Below the pieces are notes generated by a model, which saw only the letters and a program-made list of their open reading frames with translations, had not been told where the DNA came from and made no database searches. Made by a program: the position numbers and the translations under genes. A DNA stretch of 64,000 nucleotides, from assembly GCA_946482285.1 (NCBI GenBank), contig CAMLQK010000001.1, forward strand, positions 434,001-498,000, given 5' to 3'. Origin of the DNA: an uncultured Candidatus Saccharibacteria bacterium (GTDB taxonomy: Bacteria > Patescibacteria > Saccharimonadia > Saccharimonadales > UBA4665). Below, one piece after another: positions 40,428 through 48,765 of the stretch; the first letter of the stretch is position 1, and every line of letters begins with the position of its first letter.

Positions 40428-40964
40428 ATGCAAATAGGCAAGCTTATATTTAAACCTGTTAATGAAAACTATGATCTTGTTGCGTCATCTGTAAGGAAAG
40501 GTGTCGAGACTGACGGTTTATCTCAATTAGTATTTGTTGCTTGTATAGATTCTGAGCTTGCAGACACAGCGTCGTTTTGCAAGAACTACGATATTCCACC
40601 CAGCATTGGTACTAACTGTCTTGTGCTTGAGGCCAATAGAGGCGGCAAGACGTGGTATGCAGCTTGTCTTATCCTTGCTCCAGACATGGCAGATATAAAT
40701 GGTGCTATTCGCAAACAACTGGATGCTCGCAAAGTATCGTTTGCACCCAAAGATGTAGCACTCAGCCTAACATCAATGGAGTATGGTGGTGTTACGCCTA
40801 TCGGTTTACCAAAAGATTGGCAACTTTTAATTGACGAATCAATTATGCAGCACGAAACGGTGATTGCTGGCGGTGGGATTAGAGGTTCTAAGCTTGCAAT
40901 AAAAACGAGCTGTTTTAGGCAGTTGCCAAACGCAACAGTCGCGAAAATCACAAAGTCCACGTGA
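40428..40964 (+). CDS. YbaK/EbsC-type aminoacyl-tRNA editing-domain protein
   Basis: A 178-residue stand-alone editing domain that probably hydrolyses mischarged aminoacyl-tRNA. The typical C-terminal block SMEYGGVTPIGLPKDWQLLI (about 123-142; normally G-G-v-s-P-i-G) and the preceding KVSFAPKDVALSLTS are clear, and the length is right. Which tRNA it edits cannot be read from the sequence. TATGAT lies at 40416-40421, 6 bases from the ATG, so the message is leaderless or nearly so. Confidence 0.75.
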   Translation: MQIGKLIFKPVNENYDLVASSVRKGVETDGLSQLVFVACIDSELADTASFCKNYDIPPSIGTNCLVLEANRGGKTWYAACLILAPDMADINGAIRKQLDARKVSFAPKDVALSLTSMEYGGVTPIGLPKDWQLLIDESIMQHETVIAGGGIRGSKLAIKTSCFRQLPNATVAKITKST

Positions 40965-41025
40965 CATTAGATTGACGAAAATTAGGATAAAGGCGCACCA
41001 ATACGTTTATTCCAGCCTTTGCTGG

Positions 41026-41031
41026 TATGAT
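41026..41031 (+). promoter_or_regulatory. Repeated TTATTCCAG-TATGAT promoter, copy 2
   Basis: TTTATTCCAGCCTTTGCTGG (41007-41026 region) is followed by TATGAT with an extended TGG. The CCAG/CTGG arms form a small inverted repeat over the -10. Copies occur at 40400-40421 and 44355-44380. Confidence 0.5.
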
Positions 41032-41070
41032 GGGATTACCGTCAGTTTCCAAAGCTTTTGGAGCTCATGG

Positions 41071-41169
41071 TCAATCGCTAAGCAAGTTAGTGCGGCACTC
41101 AAAGCTGCCCATCCGTACGAGGAAGTTATTGTCGATATCGCGCCCCTAATTAACGAGGAGGAATTATGA
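41071..41169 (+). pseudogene. Fragment of a Nif3/YqfO-like C-terminal segment
   Basis: The frame reads SIAKQVSAALKAAHPYEEVI, then VDIAPLINEEEL and a stop. A-x-K-A-A-H-P-Y-E-E-V-x-x-D-I-x-P-L is the well-known end of YqfO/Nif3-type proteins. The rest of the domain is missing upstream, so this looks like a remnant, possibly moved with the promoter repeat next to it. It overlaps the start of the hydrolase gene (TTATGA). Confidence 0.4.
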
Positions 41170-41711
41170 GTCAACGTTTTGTCTATATTCATGGTAACAG
41201 TACCGAACACTGGTCATTTGCCTGGGCCGCCTGGCTTAAAGCGCAGCTTGAATCGAATGGATACGAGACATTTTTTGAAACAATGCCCGACTCAATCATT
41301 GCAAGGTCAAAATATTGGCTTCCATTCCTGAAAGATCACGTCAAAGTAGGTCCAGAAGATGTCATAATCGGCTGGTCTTCTGGGGCTGTTGCTGCTATGC
41401 GCTTTGCCGAAGAATATGCACTTAAGGGCTCTATTTTAATCTCTCCTAGCTACACGGACCTAGATGACGAACTCGAGAAGCAAAGCGGCTATTTTGACAA
41501 TCCATGGCAATGGAATCTAATCAAAGAAAACCAGAACAAGATCGCCTTGTTCCATGGAGACGATGATCCCTATATTCCGCAAGTAGACTTTGATTTTGTT
41601 GCGCAAAAGCTCCAGCCCGAAGTGCACAAAATACCAAATGCGGGGCACTTTATAAAGCAGCAAGAATTTCCAGAATTGCTAAATTACATTCTTAAAACTT
41701 ATCCCAGGTAA
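41166..41711 (+). CDS. RBBP9/YdeN-family serine hydrolase
   Basis: A 181-residue alpha/beta-hydrolase. MSQRFVYIHGNSTEHWSFAW carries the oxyanion loop HG, VIIGWSSGAVAAMRFAEEYA the nucleophile Ser in GWSSG, KIALFHGDDDPYIPQVDFD the acid Asp, and IPNAGHFIKQQEFPELL the catalytic His. The substrate is unknown; family members are esterases or peptidases. AACGAGGAGG before ATG 41166 supports the start. Confidence 0.8.
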   Translation: MSQRFVYIHGNSTEHWSFAWAAWLKAQLESNGYETFFETMPDSIIARSKYWLPFLKDHVKVGPEDVIIGWSSGAVAAMRFAEEYALKGSILISPSYTDLDDELEKQSGYFDNPWQWNLIKENQNKIALFHGDDDPYIPQVDFDFVAQKLQPEVHKIPNAGHFIKQQEFPELLNYILKTYPR

Positions 41712-41927
41712 TTCGTAGACGGTTGGAATAAAGTCTCACCAAGCTAGCAATTACATCCCAACTTCCCAAGGGTTTATATGTCATAATATGAGATTAGGTA
41801 ATTGTCAAAAATAAGCATATACTTAAGAGTAACAAGCCACCCCAACACTAAATGACTCGTAGGGAGTAAGCGTAAAGATTGTTGTTGGCTCGAACAAGAA
41901 AAACCATTTTAAACGAAAGGCATTACT

Positions 41928-42071
41928 ATGTCTGTATTTACTCCCATCAAAACATTTCAACAATCAAAAGTGCACCACTCGCAGTACATTCGTACCGCCA
42001 ATACACCGGACGAAGAGGACACCAAACCCACTGCACCGGACACGAAGCCGGACGAACCGGAAACTAAATAA
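41928..42071 (+). CDS. Small acidic proline-rich protein
   Basis: A 47-residue frame: MSVFTPIKTFQQSKVHHSQY, then a repeated Pro-Asp-Thr-Lys-Pro-Asp-Glu tail (TAPDTKPDEPETK). A purine-rich AAAGG precedes the ATG and a strong terminator follows 3 bases after the stop, which supports expression. No function recognised. Confidence 0.45.
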   Translation: MSVFTPIKTFQQSKVHHSQYIRTANTPDEEDTKPTAPDTKPDEPETK

Positions 42072-42073
42072 CA

Positions 42074-42110
42074 AAAACAGGGAGCTTGCAAATAGTAAGC
42101 TCCCTGTTTT
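42074..42110 (+). terminator. Rho-independent terminator
   Basis: AAAACAGGGAGCTT (42074-42087) pairs perfectly with AAGCTCCCTGTTTT (42097-42110), right after the small acidic gene. Confidence 0.85.
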
Positions 42111-42124
42111 CAGAAGGAGTCATT

Positions 42125-42208
42125 ATGTCCAAGGATAAAGGACGCAAAGCAATAAAAAAACCGAAGCAGCCGAAGCAGCCAAAGCCTAAGGCAGTGTATG
42201 AAACTTAA
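42125..42208 (+). CDS. Very small Lys/Pro-rich peptide
   Basis: A 27-residue frame, MSKDKGRKAIKKPKQPKQPK followed by PKAVYET, with a good AGAAGGAG 4-5 bases upstream of the ATG. The direct repeat of KQPKQPK is striking. It lies after the terminator of the previous gene, so readthrough or a promoter inside that hairpin would be needed. Coding status uncertain. Confidence 0.35.
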   Translation: MSKDKGRKAIKKPKQPKQPKPKAVYET

Positions 42209-42346
42209 GAAACGCGTGTACGCAAAAAGGCGCTCAAGCCTTCAAGGCGTATTTGCTATATAACAGCAAGTTCAAAAAAATGGCCACTGCGCAGCCTTTT
42301 AGCGGTTTTACACCAGTGGAGTTTTTTCGTGCTAAACTTCTAAAGA

Positions 42347-43426
42347 ATGCAGCTTCTCAAACTTGTGTTTTTTATTTTTGTCGGCTTTGCCGTTGCCTGG
42401 CTTGCAGGTATTCATAACATCCAGGATACGGGCTGGTATGTGTTTGTTGTGGCGTCATTTCTAGCTGTAGGCCTTTACGCAAGTACGTATGGTATCGACC
42501 TAAAGGAAGCGCGCCAGCATCTAAAGATAATTTTAAGTGCCGTTACGGTAGGTGTGGTGCTAAAGGCGACTATCATTGGTGGCAGTTTGGCGCTTCTATT
42601 CCAGGACCCCTTCTTTTTGATCCTAGGCGTAACAGTCGCACAAATAGACCCTCTTTCTGTAGCTAGTTTAATGAAGGGCAATAGGATGTCGAAGAAGGCA
42701 AAGACGATCTTGGCATCCTGGGCCTCGTTCGACGATCCAATTACGGTCATTTTGTCGCTTTACGCCCCACTCCTTGTAATGCAGCTAACCGGTTTAGAGC
42801 TTGGCTCGATAACAGGGAATGCTGATACTGGTGTAAATCTCATTTCATACGTGCGCGAGCTAGGGCTCAACTTGCTATTTGCCGGTGGCGCATTAGTTCT
42901 TTGGCTGCTTATACGATACTTTGCGAAGAATGCCCGTGCTTGGATTGCTGTAGCTATGGCAGGCGTAGTATACGTGTTGCTGGCCATCTCGTTTTCTATA
43001 TCTGTCCTGTACTTTATGATGCTTGGCATTGCCCTGATTGGTCTTTTCTTGCGGCCGCCAAATCTCGCTGCACTTATTGACCACGTTGTTGTGTGGGCGC
43101 TTCGGGCTGCGGCTGTACTACTTGGTTTATTATTGATCGGTGGCATTAATTTTGGGAAGGGATTAGCACTCGGCATAGCGGCTTACTTTGCTCAGGTTAT
43201 CGTAGGCTTCCTGCTTACCCGTGGGCTGCCGGGTAAAGACCGCTGGCATATCTCATTCGCACAGCAGAACGGTATAACAGCGATTATTCTAGCTCTGTTG
43301 TTTGAACCAATACATCCAGGAACAGTAGCAATTGTCGCCCCGGCAATAATAGTGGTTAATGGGCTGCATGGCATTGCTAATAAGCTGATTGATGCTAAGT
43401 TGGCTCGATTCGCCGATAGTGTGTAA
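42347..43426 (+). CDS. CPA-family cation/proton antiporter
   Basis: A 359-residue membrane protein with about 10-11 helices. The conserved ion-binding region is FLILGVTVAQIDPLSVASLM (the ND/DP position reads ID-P, as in NhaP-like CPA1 members) followed by KAKTILASWASFDDPITVIL with the essential acidic pair SFDDP. It would exchange Na+ or K+ for H+. It is shorter than most NhaP proteins and lacks a long cytoplasmic tail. Confidence 0.75.
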   Translation: MQLLKLVFFIFVGFAVAWLAGIHNIQDTGWYVFVVASFLAVGLYASTYGIDLKEARQHLKIILSAVTVGVVLKATIIGGSLALLFQDPFFLILGVTVAQIDPLSVASLMKGNRMSKKAKTILASWASFDDPITVILSLYAPLLVMQLTGLELGSITGNADTGVNLISYVRELGLNLLFAGGALVLWLLIRYFAKNARAWIAVAMAGVVYVLLAISFSISVLYFMMLGIALIGLFLRPPNLAALIDHVVVWALRAAAVLLGLLLIGGINFGKGLALGIAAYFAQVIVGFLLTRGLPGKDRWHISFAQQNGITAIILALLFEPIHPGTVAIVAPAIIVVNGLHGIANKLIDAKLARFADSV

Positions 43427-43564
43427 GCGCCCCGCCTACCCACTGTTTTTTTGTGGCAAAAGCACCACATTCACTTCTGTAAACGTGCTAAGCCCGAGGC
43501 ATACCATCTGACGGGACACTTATTTCCCAATTCTCACAGAACTAACCTCTGCTATTATAGGCAC

Positions 43565-44239
43565 ATGAAAAGTAGCTACTCTCCACGAGCAATCAAATTA
43601 TTAGGCCAATTAGAATTTTTATTCGAAAAATACTCCGATGAGCTAAGGGCTACAACCCAGCCATATTATTTACGCAGGGTAAAAAGTACAGTTCCTCAAT
43701 ATGAGTATCACCCGGAAGATATTCTTGTGCGCGAGACACTGATGGAGCACGTCGGCTCTTTGCCAATGGTGGCCACAGCGATGTACCCGAATATTGCAGA
43801 CTCTAAAGTTAACCTTGGACAGTCACTCATTATGTTGGCAATTCACGATATAGGCGAGCTAATTACCGGCGATGAGATGACGTTCACAAAAAAACCTAGT
43901 GCAAAGGACCCAGAACGTGCAGCTGCGCTTTCACTGCTTGATGCGTCGTACCACGAAATATATGAGGACGTAGAGTCACGGGCAAGTGCTTCCGCCAAAT
44001 TCGCTAAGGCAATTGACAAAATAACGCCAGACATTCTTGACTACCTTACGCCCATAGAGATTACGGTATGGCGCTACAAACATTTTGTCGGCGTAGAGCC
44101 CGACGAAATCATTGCTTTGATAGAAAAGCACAAACGTCCATACATGTTGTGGAACCCGTTCATGACTGAGTTTCACACCTTGCTTCTTGAAGAGCTGGCA
44201 ACTAAGATTGCTGATTATTCTGTTGCCAAATTGGAATAA
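43565..44239 (+). CDS. HD-domain phosphohydrolase
   Basis: A 224-residue protein of the HD superfamily. Metal ligands can be assigned to VRETLMEHVGSLPMVATAMY (first His), LAIHDIGELITGDEMTF (His-Asp pair) and the Asp in KAIDKITPDILDYLTPIEIT. The arrangement resembles YfbR/HDDC2 5'-deoxynucleotidases. The start is ATG 43565; TATTAT at 43553-43558 makes it nearly leaderless. A conserved GGGACACTTATTTCCC block lies upstream, as at 40388. Confidence 0.75.
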   Translation: MKSSYSPRAIKLLGQLEFLFEKYSDELRATTQPYYLRRVKSTVPQYEYHPEDILVRETLMEHVGSLPMVATAMYPNIADSKVNLGQSLIMLAIHDIGELITGDEMTFTKKPSAKDPERAAALSLLDASYHEIYEDVESRASASAKFAKAIDKITPDILDYLTPIEITVWRYKHFVGVEPDEIIALIEKHKRPYMLWNPFMTEFHTLLLEELATKIADYSVAKLE

Positions 44240-44319
44240 AGCTTGCCAAGCATACTGTCGAATTAAGTCCTCTGCCGCTCAAGAACCTACATTGCCAGTT
44301 GAGCGAATTCTAAAAAGTT

Positions 44320-44380
44320 GGAATAAGTCGCCTGAACACCGTTGCCTAAGCGACTTATTCCAGACCTTTGCTGGTATGAT
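44320..44380 (+). promoter_or_regulatory. Inverted repeat and repeated promoter, copy 3
   Basis: GGAATAAGTCGC (44320-44331) and GCGACTTATTCC (44350-44361) are perfect inverted arms. The right arm runs directly into CAGACCTTTGCTGG and TATGAT (44375-44380), nearly identical to copy 2 at 41.0 kb. Confidence 0.55.
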
Positions 44381-44414
44381 GGAAGGATGAAAACAGTAGT
44401 AACTTCTGCCCGTG

Positions 44415-44867
44415 ATGCTTAAAGATGTTGCGCCCAGCCAATATTCAGAGCTTTTGGATGTGCAGCTAGAAAGTATTCGCGGCCTTGACCATATTTATAG
44501 CCAAGAGGAGATTGATATTTGGGTGGGCTACCTTGAGCGCGCCACCTCGAAACGTTTTGCCGAGTTTCAAAATAAGGCATGGGTTAGCGGGCAGGGTAAT
44601 ATTGAGGGCTTTGTTTCGTGGACGGAAGACCAGTCTTTAGGGACGGCTGCAGTAGAATGTCTGTATGTCCGCAGAGCATTAAGGGGTCAGAATATCGGAA
44701 GTTTATTGCTACGCGAGGCTGAAGGCAGTCTTGCGCTTAACACTCAGATCACTGTGCGTTCCACGCTTAATGCGCGGGCCTTTTATGAGAAAAATGGCTA
44801 TACGTTTAAGGAGCGGGGAACGTCGAGGGCAGGATTTGGGATTGCCATACTTGAAAAGACCACCTGA
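44415..44867 (+). CDS. GNAT-family N-acetyltransferase
   Basis: A 150-residue acetyl-CoA-dependent transferase. AAVECLYVRRALRGQNIGSL carries the R/Q-x-x-G-x-G/I acetyl-CoA loop, followed by LLLREAEGS and the C-terminal STLNARAFYEKNGYTFKERG typical of GNAT. ATG 44415 is preferred; an in-frame GTG lies one codon upstream. The substrate is unknown. It is driven by copy 3 of the repeated promoter. Confidence 0.8.
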   Translation: MLKDVAPSQYSELLDVQLESIRGLDHIYSQEEIDIWVGYLERATSKRFAEFQNKAWVSGQGNIEGFVSWTEDQSLGTAAVECLYVRRALRGQNIGSLLLREAEGSLALNTQITVRSTLNARAFYEKNGYTFKERGTSRAGFGIAILEKTT

Positions 44868-44959
44868 TCGTAAGCTGTTTGATTTGTTGTTGCCAGAATG
44901 CTGCTCTCACTTAGGCATGCTGGCCAGTTAGCCGCGCAAACCAATCAAAATAATAACTG

Positions 44960-44987
44960 TTGACTTAATACCCCCAGGGGGTATACA
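44960..44987 (+). promoter_or_regulatory. Copper-responsive promoter with CsoR-type operator
   Basis: TTGACT (44960-44965), a 16-base spacer and TATACA (44982-44987). The spacer is almost filled by the palindrome ATACCCCCAGGGGGTAT (44968-44984), the classical CsoR-type site. A copper-free repressor there would block RNA polymerase. No csoR gene is in the window. Confidence 0.8.
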
Positions 44988-45084
44988 GTAAAGGCATGAT
45001 TTGCGTCTCAAACAAGAGGCAAAATGGCACATAAACTGCAAACTTTTACGAATTAACGCCACACGGGGAATATAGGGGAATATA

Positions 45085-47166
45085 ATGGACCACGAGAACC
45101 ACGGGCATCATGCACACCACCATGAACAAAAAATGGTAGCGCAAAAGGGGCACGTAACACATCACGGCCACGATATGCATGCCGACCACACCGGTCACGA
45201 CAAACATGCCGGCCACGATCCTAGCATGTTCAAACAAAAATTTTGGCTAAGCCTGCTTTTGGCTGTTCCGACGCTGGTGTTTTCGCACACCGTCCAAGGT
45301 TGGTTCGGGGTTAGCTGGATGTTCACGGGCAGTGAATACATTCCTGCGATTTTTGGCATTATCATTTTCTTTTATGGCGGCTTGGTGTTCTTAAAAAGCG
45401 CCAAGGCTGAAATAAAAAGTCGGCAGCCCGGCATGATGACCCTTATTTCTATGGCAATTACCGTTGCGTTCGGTTACAGCTTGGCTTCTACGCTCAAACT
45501 AGTTAGCGGTATGGATTTCTGGTGGGAGCTGGCAACGTTGGTGACTATTATGCTGCTGGGCCACTGGCTGGAAATGGCCTCTGTCCAGAATGCCCAGGGA
45601 GCTCTGAAAGAGCTAGCCAAACTGCTGCCGGATGAAGCCGAGCAGATTGGGGTGGATGGCAGTGTACAGAAAGTGCCGGTAGGCAGACTGAGCGTGGGCG
45701 ATACTGTACTGGTGCGCCCTGGCGGCCAGATACCGGTGGACGGCGAGGTGGCCAAAGGTGAATCTGATGTCAATGAATCAATGCTTACCGGCGAATCCAA
45801 ACCTGTTAAAAAAACTACCCATGCACAAGTGATAGCCGGGACTATTAACGGCAGCGGATCCCTAACTATTACAGTTACAAAAACTGGCGGTGACACAGCC
45901 TTGGCGGGCATCATGAAACTGGTGCAAGAAGCACAAAACAGTAAGTCCAAGACGCAAATCTTGGCCGACAAAGCAGCTTTTTACCTTACATTTGTTGCAT
46001 TGGCCACGGCGGTTATTACATGGGTCGCATGGGCGATTGCCGGCGAATCTGCTGGCTTCATTTTGGAACGCATTGTGACGGTATTAGTCATCGCTTGTCC
46101 TCACGCCCTTGGCTTGGCCATCCCCCTGGTAACCGCTATTTCAACTACGCTCGCTGCCCGCAATGGTCTGCTTATTCGTAAGCGTATGGCGCTCGAAGCC
46201 GCCCGTAACCTAGATGTCGTGCTGTTCGATAAAACAGGTACACTTACTAGAGGTGAACAAGGGGTTGTTGACATAGTGGGTGACGGAGACGCCAGCAGCT
46301 TACTAGCATTGGCCGCGGCAGTAGAGATGGAGTCAGAACACCCTATAGCGCAGGCTATTGTAGAAGCAGCTAAAACACAAAATCTGAAGCTTCCAGCGGC
46401 ATCGAGCTTTATGTCGCTTGCCGGCCGCGGCGCAAAAGCTACGGTTGCCAACAAAGTTGTTCATGTGGGTGGTCCTAGCCTTCTGAACGAACTCCAGGCC
46501 ATAGTGCCCCAGGTAGTTGCACAGTCAGCCGCCCGGGCATCGGAAGAGGGTAAAACGGTTGTATATGTTATTGGTCATGATAAAACTGTGCACGGTGCAA
46601 TTATGCTGGCCGACGTCATCCGGGAGGAATCTAAAGAAGCCGTGGCGGCCTTGCGCGGCATGGGCAAACGCGTTGCCATGCTAACTGGCGATAGCAAAGG
46701 TGTGGCTGCCTGGGTAGCTAAAGAGCTTGGTATCCAGGAATATTTTGCCGAAGTTTTGCCCGAGCACAAGGCTGAAACGGTTAAAAAACTGCAAGCCGAT
46801 GGGAGCAGGGTGGCCATGGTGGGTGACGGTGTGAATGATGCGCCAGCGCTGACACAGGCAGATATCGGTATCGCCATTGGCGCTGGTACTGATGTGGCTA
46901 TCGAGTCGGCTGGCATAGTATTGGCATCCAGTGATCCACGGGGCGTGGCGAAGGTTGTTATGCTTTCCCGGGCCACATACCGCAAGATGTTGCAAAACCT
47001 GGCGTGGGCAACTGGCTATAATGCCATTGCCATCCCCTTGGCAGCTGGCGCCACTGCTGCACTCGGCTTTGTGCTGTCACCGGCATTTGGTGCGGTTTTG
47101 ATGTCGCTTTCAACCATTGTTGTCGCTGTTAACGCGCAGTTCCTGCGAAAGCTAAAACTGCAATAA
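45085..47166 (+). CDS. copB: CopB-type P1B copper-exporting ATPase
   Basis: A 693-residue P-type ATPase. The first 50 residues are very His-rich (for example GHHAHHHEQ and HGHDMHADHTGHD), then come membrane helices. The transport motif is CPH (VLVIACPHALGLAIPLVTAI), typical of the CopB subgroup rather than CPC CopA. The phosphorylation site LDVVLFDKTGTLTRGE, GDGVNDAPALTQADIGIAIG and the TGES loop (NESMLTGESKPV) are intact. It should pump Cu out of the cytoplasm, or reduced/oxidised copper as in CopB. It leads the copper operon. Confidence 0.9.
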   Translation: MDHENHGHHAHHHEQKMVAQKGHVTHHGHDMHADHTGHDKHAGHDPSMFKQKFWLSLLLAVPTLVFSHTVQGWFGVSWMFTGSEYIPAIFGIIIFFYGGLVFLKSAKAEIKSRQPGMMTLISMAITVAFGYSLASTLKLVSGMDFWWELATLVTIMLLGHWLEMASVQNAQGALKELAKLLPDEAEQIGVDGSVQKVPVGRLSVGDTVLVRPGGQIPVDGEVAKGESDVNESMLTGESKPVKKTTHAQVIAGTINGSGSLTITVTKTGGDTALAGIMKLVQEAQNSKSKTQILADKAAFYLTFVALATAVITWVAWAIAGESAGFILERIVTVLVIACPHALGLAIPLVTAISTTLAARNGLLIRKRMALEAARNLDVVLFDKTGTLTRGEQGVVDIVGDGDASSLLALAAAVEMESEHPIAQAIVEAAKTQNLKLPAASSFMSLAGRGAKATVANKVVHVGGPSLLNELQAIVPQVVAQSAARASEEGKTVVYVIGHDKTVHGAIMLADVIREESKEAVAALRGMGKRVAMLTGDSKGVAAWVAKELGIQEYFAEVLPEHKAETVKKLQADGSRVAMVGDGVNDAPALTQADIGIAIGAGTDVAIESAGIVLASSDPRGVAKVVMLSRATYRKMLQNLAWATGYNAIAIPLAAGATAALGFVLSPAFGAVLMSLSTIVVAVNAQFLRKLKLQ

Positions 47167-47175
47167 GGAGAGCCT

Positions 47176-48111
47176 ATGCACGACCATAATCATGCTGAAC
47201 ATAAACATGAACACCATCACCACGGCAGCCCAGCTGATCCGACATCAATGAACCCAGACACCCAGGCACTTTGTTTGGTTACTGGCGATATTGTAGACAA
47301 ACATGAGGCCGAGGCTGCAGGGCATACCCGCGTTGTAGACGGCAAAAAGTACTACTTTTGCTGCGCCACATGCGTCCAGCTTTTTAGCAAAGACCCGCAG
47401 CGGTATACAGCACACCACAATCTGGCAATGGGTATCGAGCTGGTCGAAAAACAATACCTTGCAGATAATGTTTGGGCGTTTCGGTTTAAACCAACAACAC
47501 CGATCAGCTGGGTGGCCGGGCAATTCATTCGCGTCGAAGTGCCTCACGACAATCCTGACACCGAAGGTACTAAACGATGGTTTACGGTTTCATCTGCACC
47601 ATATGAAGACATTGTGCAAATTACAACCAGGGTTACGGACAGCACCTTCAAGCAGGCTCTGGCGGCACTACCTATCGGTGAACGCTTGCCCTTGCTGGAA
47701 AAACCAAATGGCGACTTTGTGTGGGAGGATTCCAGCAGGCCGTTGGTATTTGTTGCTGGCGGGATTGGCGTTACGCCATTCCGAAGTATCCTTAAGCAAC
47801 GCGCCCACGATAACATGCCCTTGGGTGTAACACTGGTATATGGCAACCGCGATGAGGCTATTGTTTTTAAAGACGAATTTGATGCGTATGCGGCAGCCAA
47901 TCCACAGTTTAAAGTAAAGTATGTTATCGGCCAGCCACTAACTGCCGACAAGCTGGCCGAAATAGTACCGCAGCTTAATGAATTGTTAGTGTATATTTCC
48001 GGCCCGGAGCCAATGATAGAAGCGCTTGGCGACCAGCTGAAGGCTAATGGCCTTCCCCACGCGCAGCTGAAGCAAGACTTCTTCCCGAACTATACCGAGG
48101 CCAACTACTAA
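47176..48111 (+). CDS. His-rich/YHS-domain/FNR-like flavin reductase fusion
   Basis: A 311-residue fusion. The N-terminus is His-rich (HDHNHAEHKHEHHHHG), next comes a YHS/TRASH-type metal domain (ALCLVTGDIVDKHEAEAAGH, DGKKYYFCCATCVQLFSKDP), then from about residue 85 a ferredoxin-NADP-reductase-type module: the FAD-binding VAGQFIRVEVPHDNPDTEG and KRWFTVSSAPYE, NAD-binding LVFVAGGIGVTPFRSILKQR and the C-terminal LLVYISGPEPMIEALGDQLK. It could reduce metal or metal-bound thiols with NAD(P)H. It lies 9 bases after copB. I know the parts but not this exact fusion. Confidence 0.8.
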   Translation: MHDHNHAEHKHEHHHHGSPADPTSMNPDTQALCLVTGDIVDKHEAEAAGHTRVVDGKKYYFCCATCVQLFSKDPQRYTAHHNLAMGIELVEKQYLADNVWAFRFKPTTPISWVAGQFIRVEVPHDNPDTEGTKRWFTVSSAPYEDIVQITTRVTDSTFKQALAALPIGERLPLLEKPNGDFVWEDSSRPLVFVAGGIGVTPFRSILKQRAHDNMPLGVTLVYGNRDEAIVFKDEFDAYAAANPQFKVKYVIGQPLTADKLAEIVPQLNELLVYISGPEPMIEALGDQLKANGLPHAQLKQDFFPNYTEANY

Positions 48112-48137
48112 ATTGTAAACATTCCGAAGGAGGTTTT

Positions 48138-48752
48138 ATGAATCGTAAAATGATACTGGTTGTTGCTGTGCTACTGGCGCTTATTGGCGTGGGCGTAGTT
48201 ATGTTAGCGCGCAATGCTAATGACAAAAATAATCAAAACGTAAGCCAGGATTCTGCGACATACAAACAATTTGCCGAACTGAAGGGGGAAGAGTACGACC
48301 GCATGTTTCTGGCGAGTATGATCGCCCACCATCAAGGGGCGGTGGATATGGCAAACCTCGCTCTTAACCAGGCTAAGCATTCGGAACTGCAGGCAATGGC
48401 GGGTGATATTGTCGCGGCTCAAACGGATGAAATCAGACATATGGAAAACTGGCAGAAAAGCTGGGGCTATCCGGCATCTTCTGGCGCTGCCATGATGGAC
48501 CATAGCGCAATGGGTATGGCAGACGATATGACAGCCATGACTGGCCAACTAAAACATTTAACTGGCGATGCTTTCGATAAGAAATTTCTGGTATTAATGG
48601 TTGAGCATCACCAATCGGCTATTGATATGTCACGGCCTGCTAGCCATAATGCCCACCACCAGGAAGTAAAAACGCTGGCACAGGATATTATTACTGCCCA
48701 GACAAAAGAGATAAGCCGTATGCGTGCTTGGCAACAGGACTGGGGCTACTAG
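48138..48752 (+). CDS. DUF305-family copper-associated exported protein
   Basis: A 204-residue protein with one N-terminal membrane segment (MNRKMILVVAVLLALIGVGV), then two similar DUF305 units: RMFLASMIAHHQGAVDMANL and KFLVLMVEHHQSAIDMSRPA. The M-x-x-H-H-Q motif, with a Met-rich loop in between (AAMMDHSAMGMADDMTAM), is typical of copper-bound, periplasmic or cell-surface DUF305 proteins. It closes the copper operon (26 bases after the fusion gene), with AGGAGG before the ATG. Confidence 0.85.
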   Translation: MNRKMILVVAVLLALIGVGVVMLARNANDKNNQNVSQDSATYKQFAELKGEEYDRMFLASMIAHHQGAVDMANLALNQAKHSELQAMAGDIVAAQTDEIRHMENWQKSWGYPASSGAAMMDHSAMGMADDMTAMTGQLKHLTGDAFDKKFLVLMVEHHQSAIDMSRPASHNAHHQEVKTLAQDIITAQTKEISRMRAWQQDWGY

Positions 48753-48765
48753 ATTAAAGGTCCGT

